A stretch of 7,647 nucleotides of DNA from Myxococcales bacterium. GTDB lineage: Bacteria; Desulfobacterota_B; Binatia; UBA1149; SPBQ01. Location of the stretch: NCBI GenBank assembly GCA_004525875.1, contig SPBQ01000100.1:1-7647 (forward strand). The letters are read 5' to 3'. The notes under the pieces are model-generated. The model was not told the DNA's origin. It worked only from the letters and a program-made list of their open reading frames with translations, and made no database searches. This document shows, piece by piece, positions 7,125-7,647 of this stretch (its first letter is position 1; the number at the start of each line of letters is the position of its first letter). The position numbers and the translations under genes were made by a program.

Positions 7125-7647
7125 TTACTCCTCGGACCCCAGCGTCTCCTCGACGCGGATGAGGACGGGTGGTCGGTGAACGCCGTCGAGCGCACCGATA
7201 CGCGCGAGCGCACGCGTCATCGCGGACTCGGTCGTACGGTGCGTGCGCATGACGACCGGGACGGCACCATCATCAGCGCCACCGTGCTGGGAGACGGTGG
7301 CCAAGCTGATACCTTCCTCGGCCAGCACCGACGCAATGGCCGCGAGAACACCCGGCCGGTCAGCGCAGGCGAAACGCAGATAGTGCTCGTGCGAAGTCTG
7401 CGCCATCGGCACCACGCGGGCCTCGCTCAACTCGGCGATCGGGGAGCCATACGGGCGCGGGGCCGCGCGGCGGCCGCCTCCGTTGCCGAGCGCGCGGGCC
7501 GCGTCCATCACGTCGGCCACGACGGCCGTCGCGGTGGGCATCATGCCGGCTCCCCGCCCGTAATAGATCGACGTGCCGAGCGCGCGGCCGCGCAGACAAA
7601 TCGCGTTGTAGGCCCCCGCCACCTGAGAGAGCAGATGGCCCACGGGC
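7125..7647 (-). CDS. hom: Homoserine dehydrogenase, C-terminal part (5' end outside window)
   Basis: The last 173 complete codons of homoserine dehydrogenase, which reduces aspartate semialdehyde to homoserine with NAD(P)H for threonine and methionine synthesis. The fragment holds the end of the catalytic domain, with LLSQVAGAYNAI and then YYGRGAGMMPTATAVVADVMD, a hallmark of the family. After a Gly/Arg/Pro-rich linker comes a C-terminal ACT domain starting at HYLRFACADRPGVLAAIASV, with about 85 residues to the stop codon. ACT domains in this enzyme usually mediate threonine feedback inhibition, so allosteric control is inferred. The frame continues beyond the right edge (the first visible codons are internal), so the missing part holds the NAD(P)-binding domain and most of the catalytic core. 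It is the first visible gene of the apparent operon, followed after 17 nt by the GlpX-family gene. Confidence 0.95.
   Translation of the reverse strand, partial: PVGHLLSQVAGAYNAICLRGRALGTSIYYGRGAGMMPTATAVVADVMDAARALGNGGGRRAAPRPYGSPIAELSEARVVPMAQTSHEHYLRFACADRPGVLAAIASVLAEEGISLATVSQHGGADDGAVPVVMRTHRTTESAMTRALARIGALDGVHRPPVLIRVEETLGSEE

Noticed and set aside
6181..7179. 332-codon plus-strand ORF
   Set aside because: It covers the GlpX-family gene in antisense and shows no recognisable domain; composition is typical of a high-GC shadow.

Overview
The window is a compact, high-GC (clearly above 60%) stretch of bacterial chromosome in which every supported gene lies on the minus strand, so it reads from right to left. 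In transcription order the genes are: the 3' end of homoserine dehydrogenase (hom); a GlpX-family protein; the large and small subunits of a split, adenosylcobalamin-dependent acyl-CoA mutase; an acetyl-CoA acetyltransferase (thiolase); a HAD-IB phosphatase; a BtuF-like metal/cobalamin-binding protein without a signal peptide; and the 5' part of the replicative helicase gene dnaB, which runs off the left edge. Gaps are 17, 15, 30, 53 and about 31 nt, then a 4-nt overlap, then 115 nt before dnaB. The first seven genes therefore look like one operon, and dnaB is either its tail or has its own promoter. Long plus-strand ORFs are antisense shadows of these genes. No intergenic stretch exceeds about 115 nt.

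The organism is a high-GC bacterium with an acyl-CoA-mutase-based short-chain metabolism. The gene set would suit a Desulfobacterota, Myxococcota or Binatota-like lineage, but nothing here fixes the taxon. Six of the seven visible start codons are GTG or TTG.

The central genes suggest a short-chain acyl-CoA module. The mutase rearranges the carbon skeleton and its specificity residues (Phe66, Gln184) match isobutyryl-CoA mutase rather than methylmalonyl-CoA mutase. The thiolase makes or cleaves acetoacetyl-CoA. The cytosolic BtuF-like protein may bind the mutase cofactor or another metal chelate. The mutase G-protein chaperone (MeaB/ArgK type) is not in the window.

Three points stand out. 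First, DnaB is interrupted right after its conserved DLRE motif by the start of an intein whose first residue is Trp instead of Cys or Ser, which suggests a class 3 intein cut by the window edge. Second, the GlpX homologue keeps the fold signatures but has lost or changed most of the acidic and lysine active-site residues, so it is probably not an ordinary fructose-1,6-bisphosphatase. Third, the mutase that automatic annotation would call methylmalonyl-CoA mutase carries the isobutyryl-CoA mutase signature.
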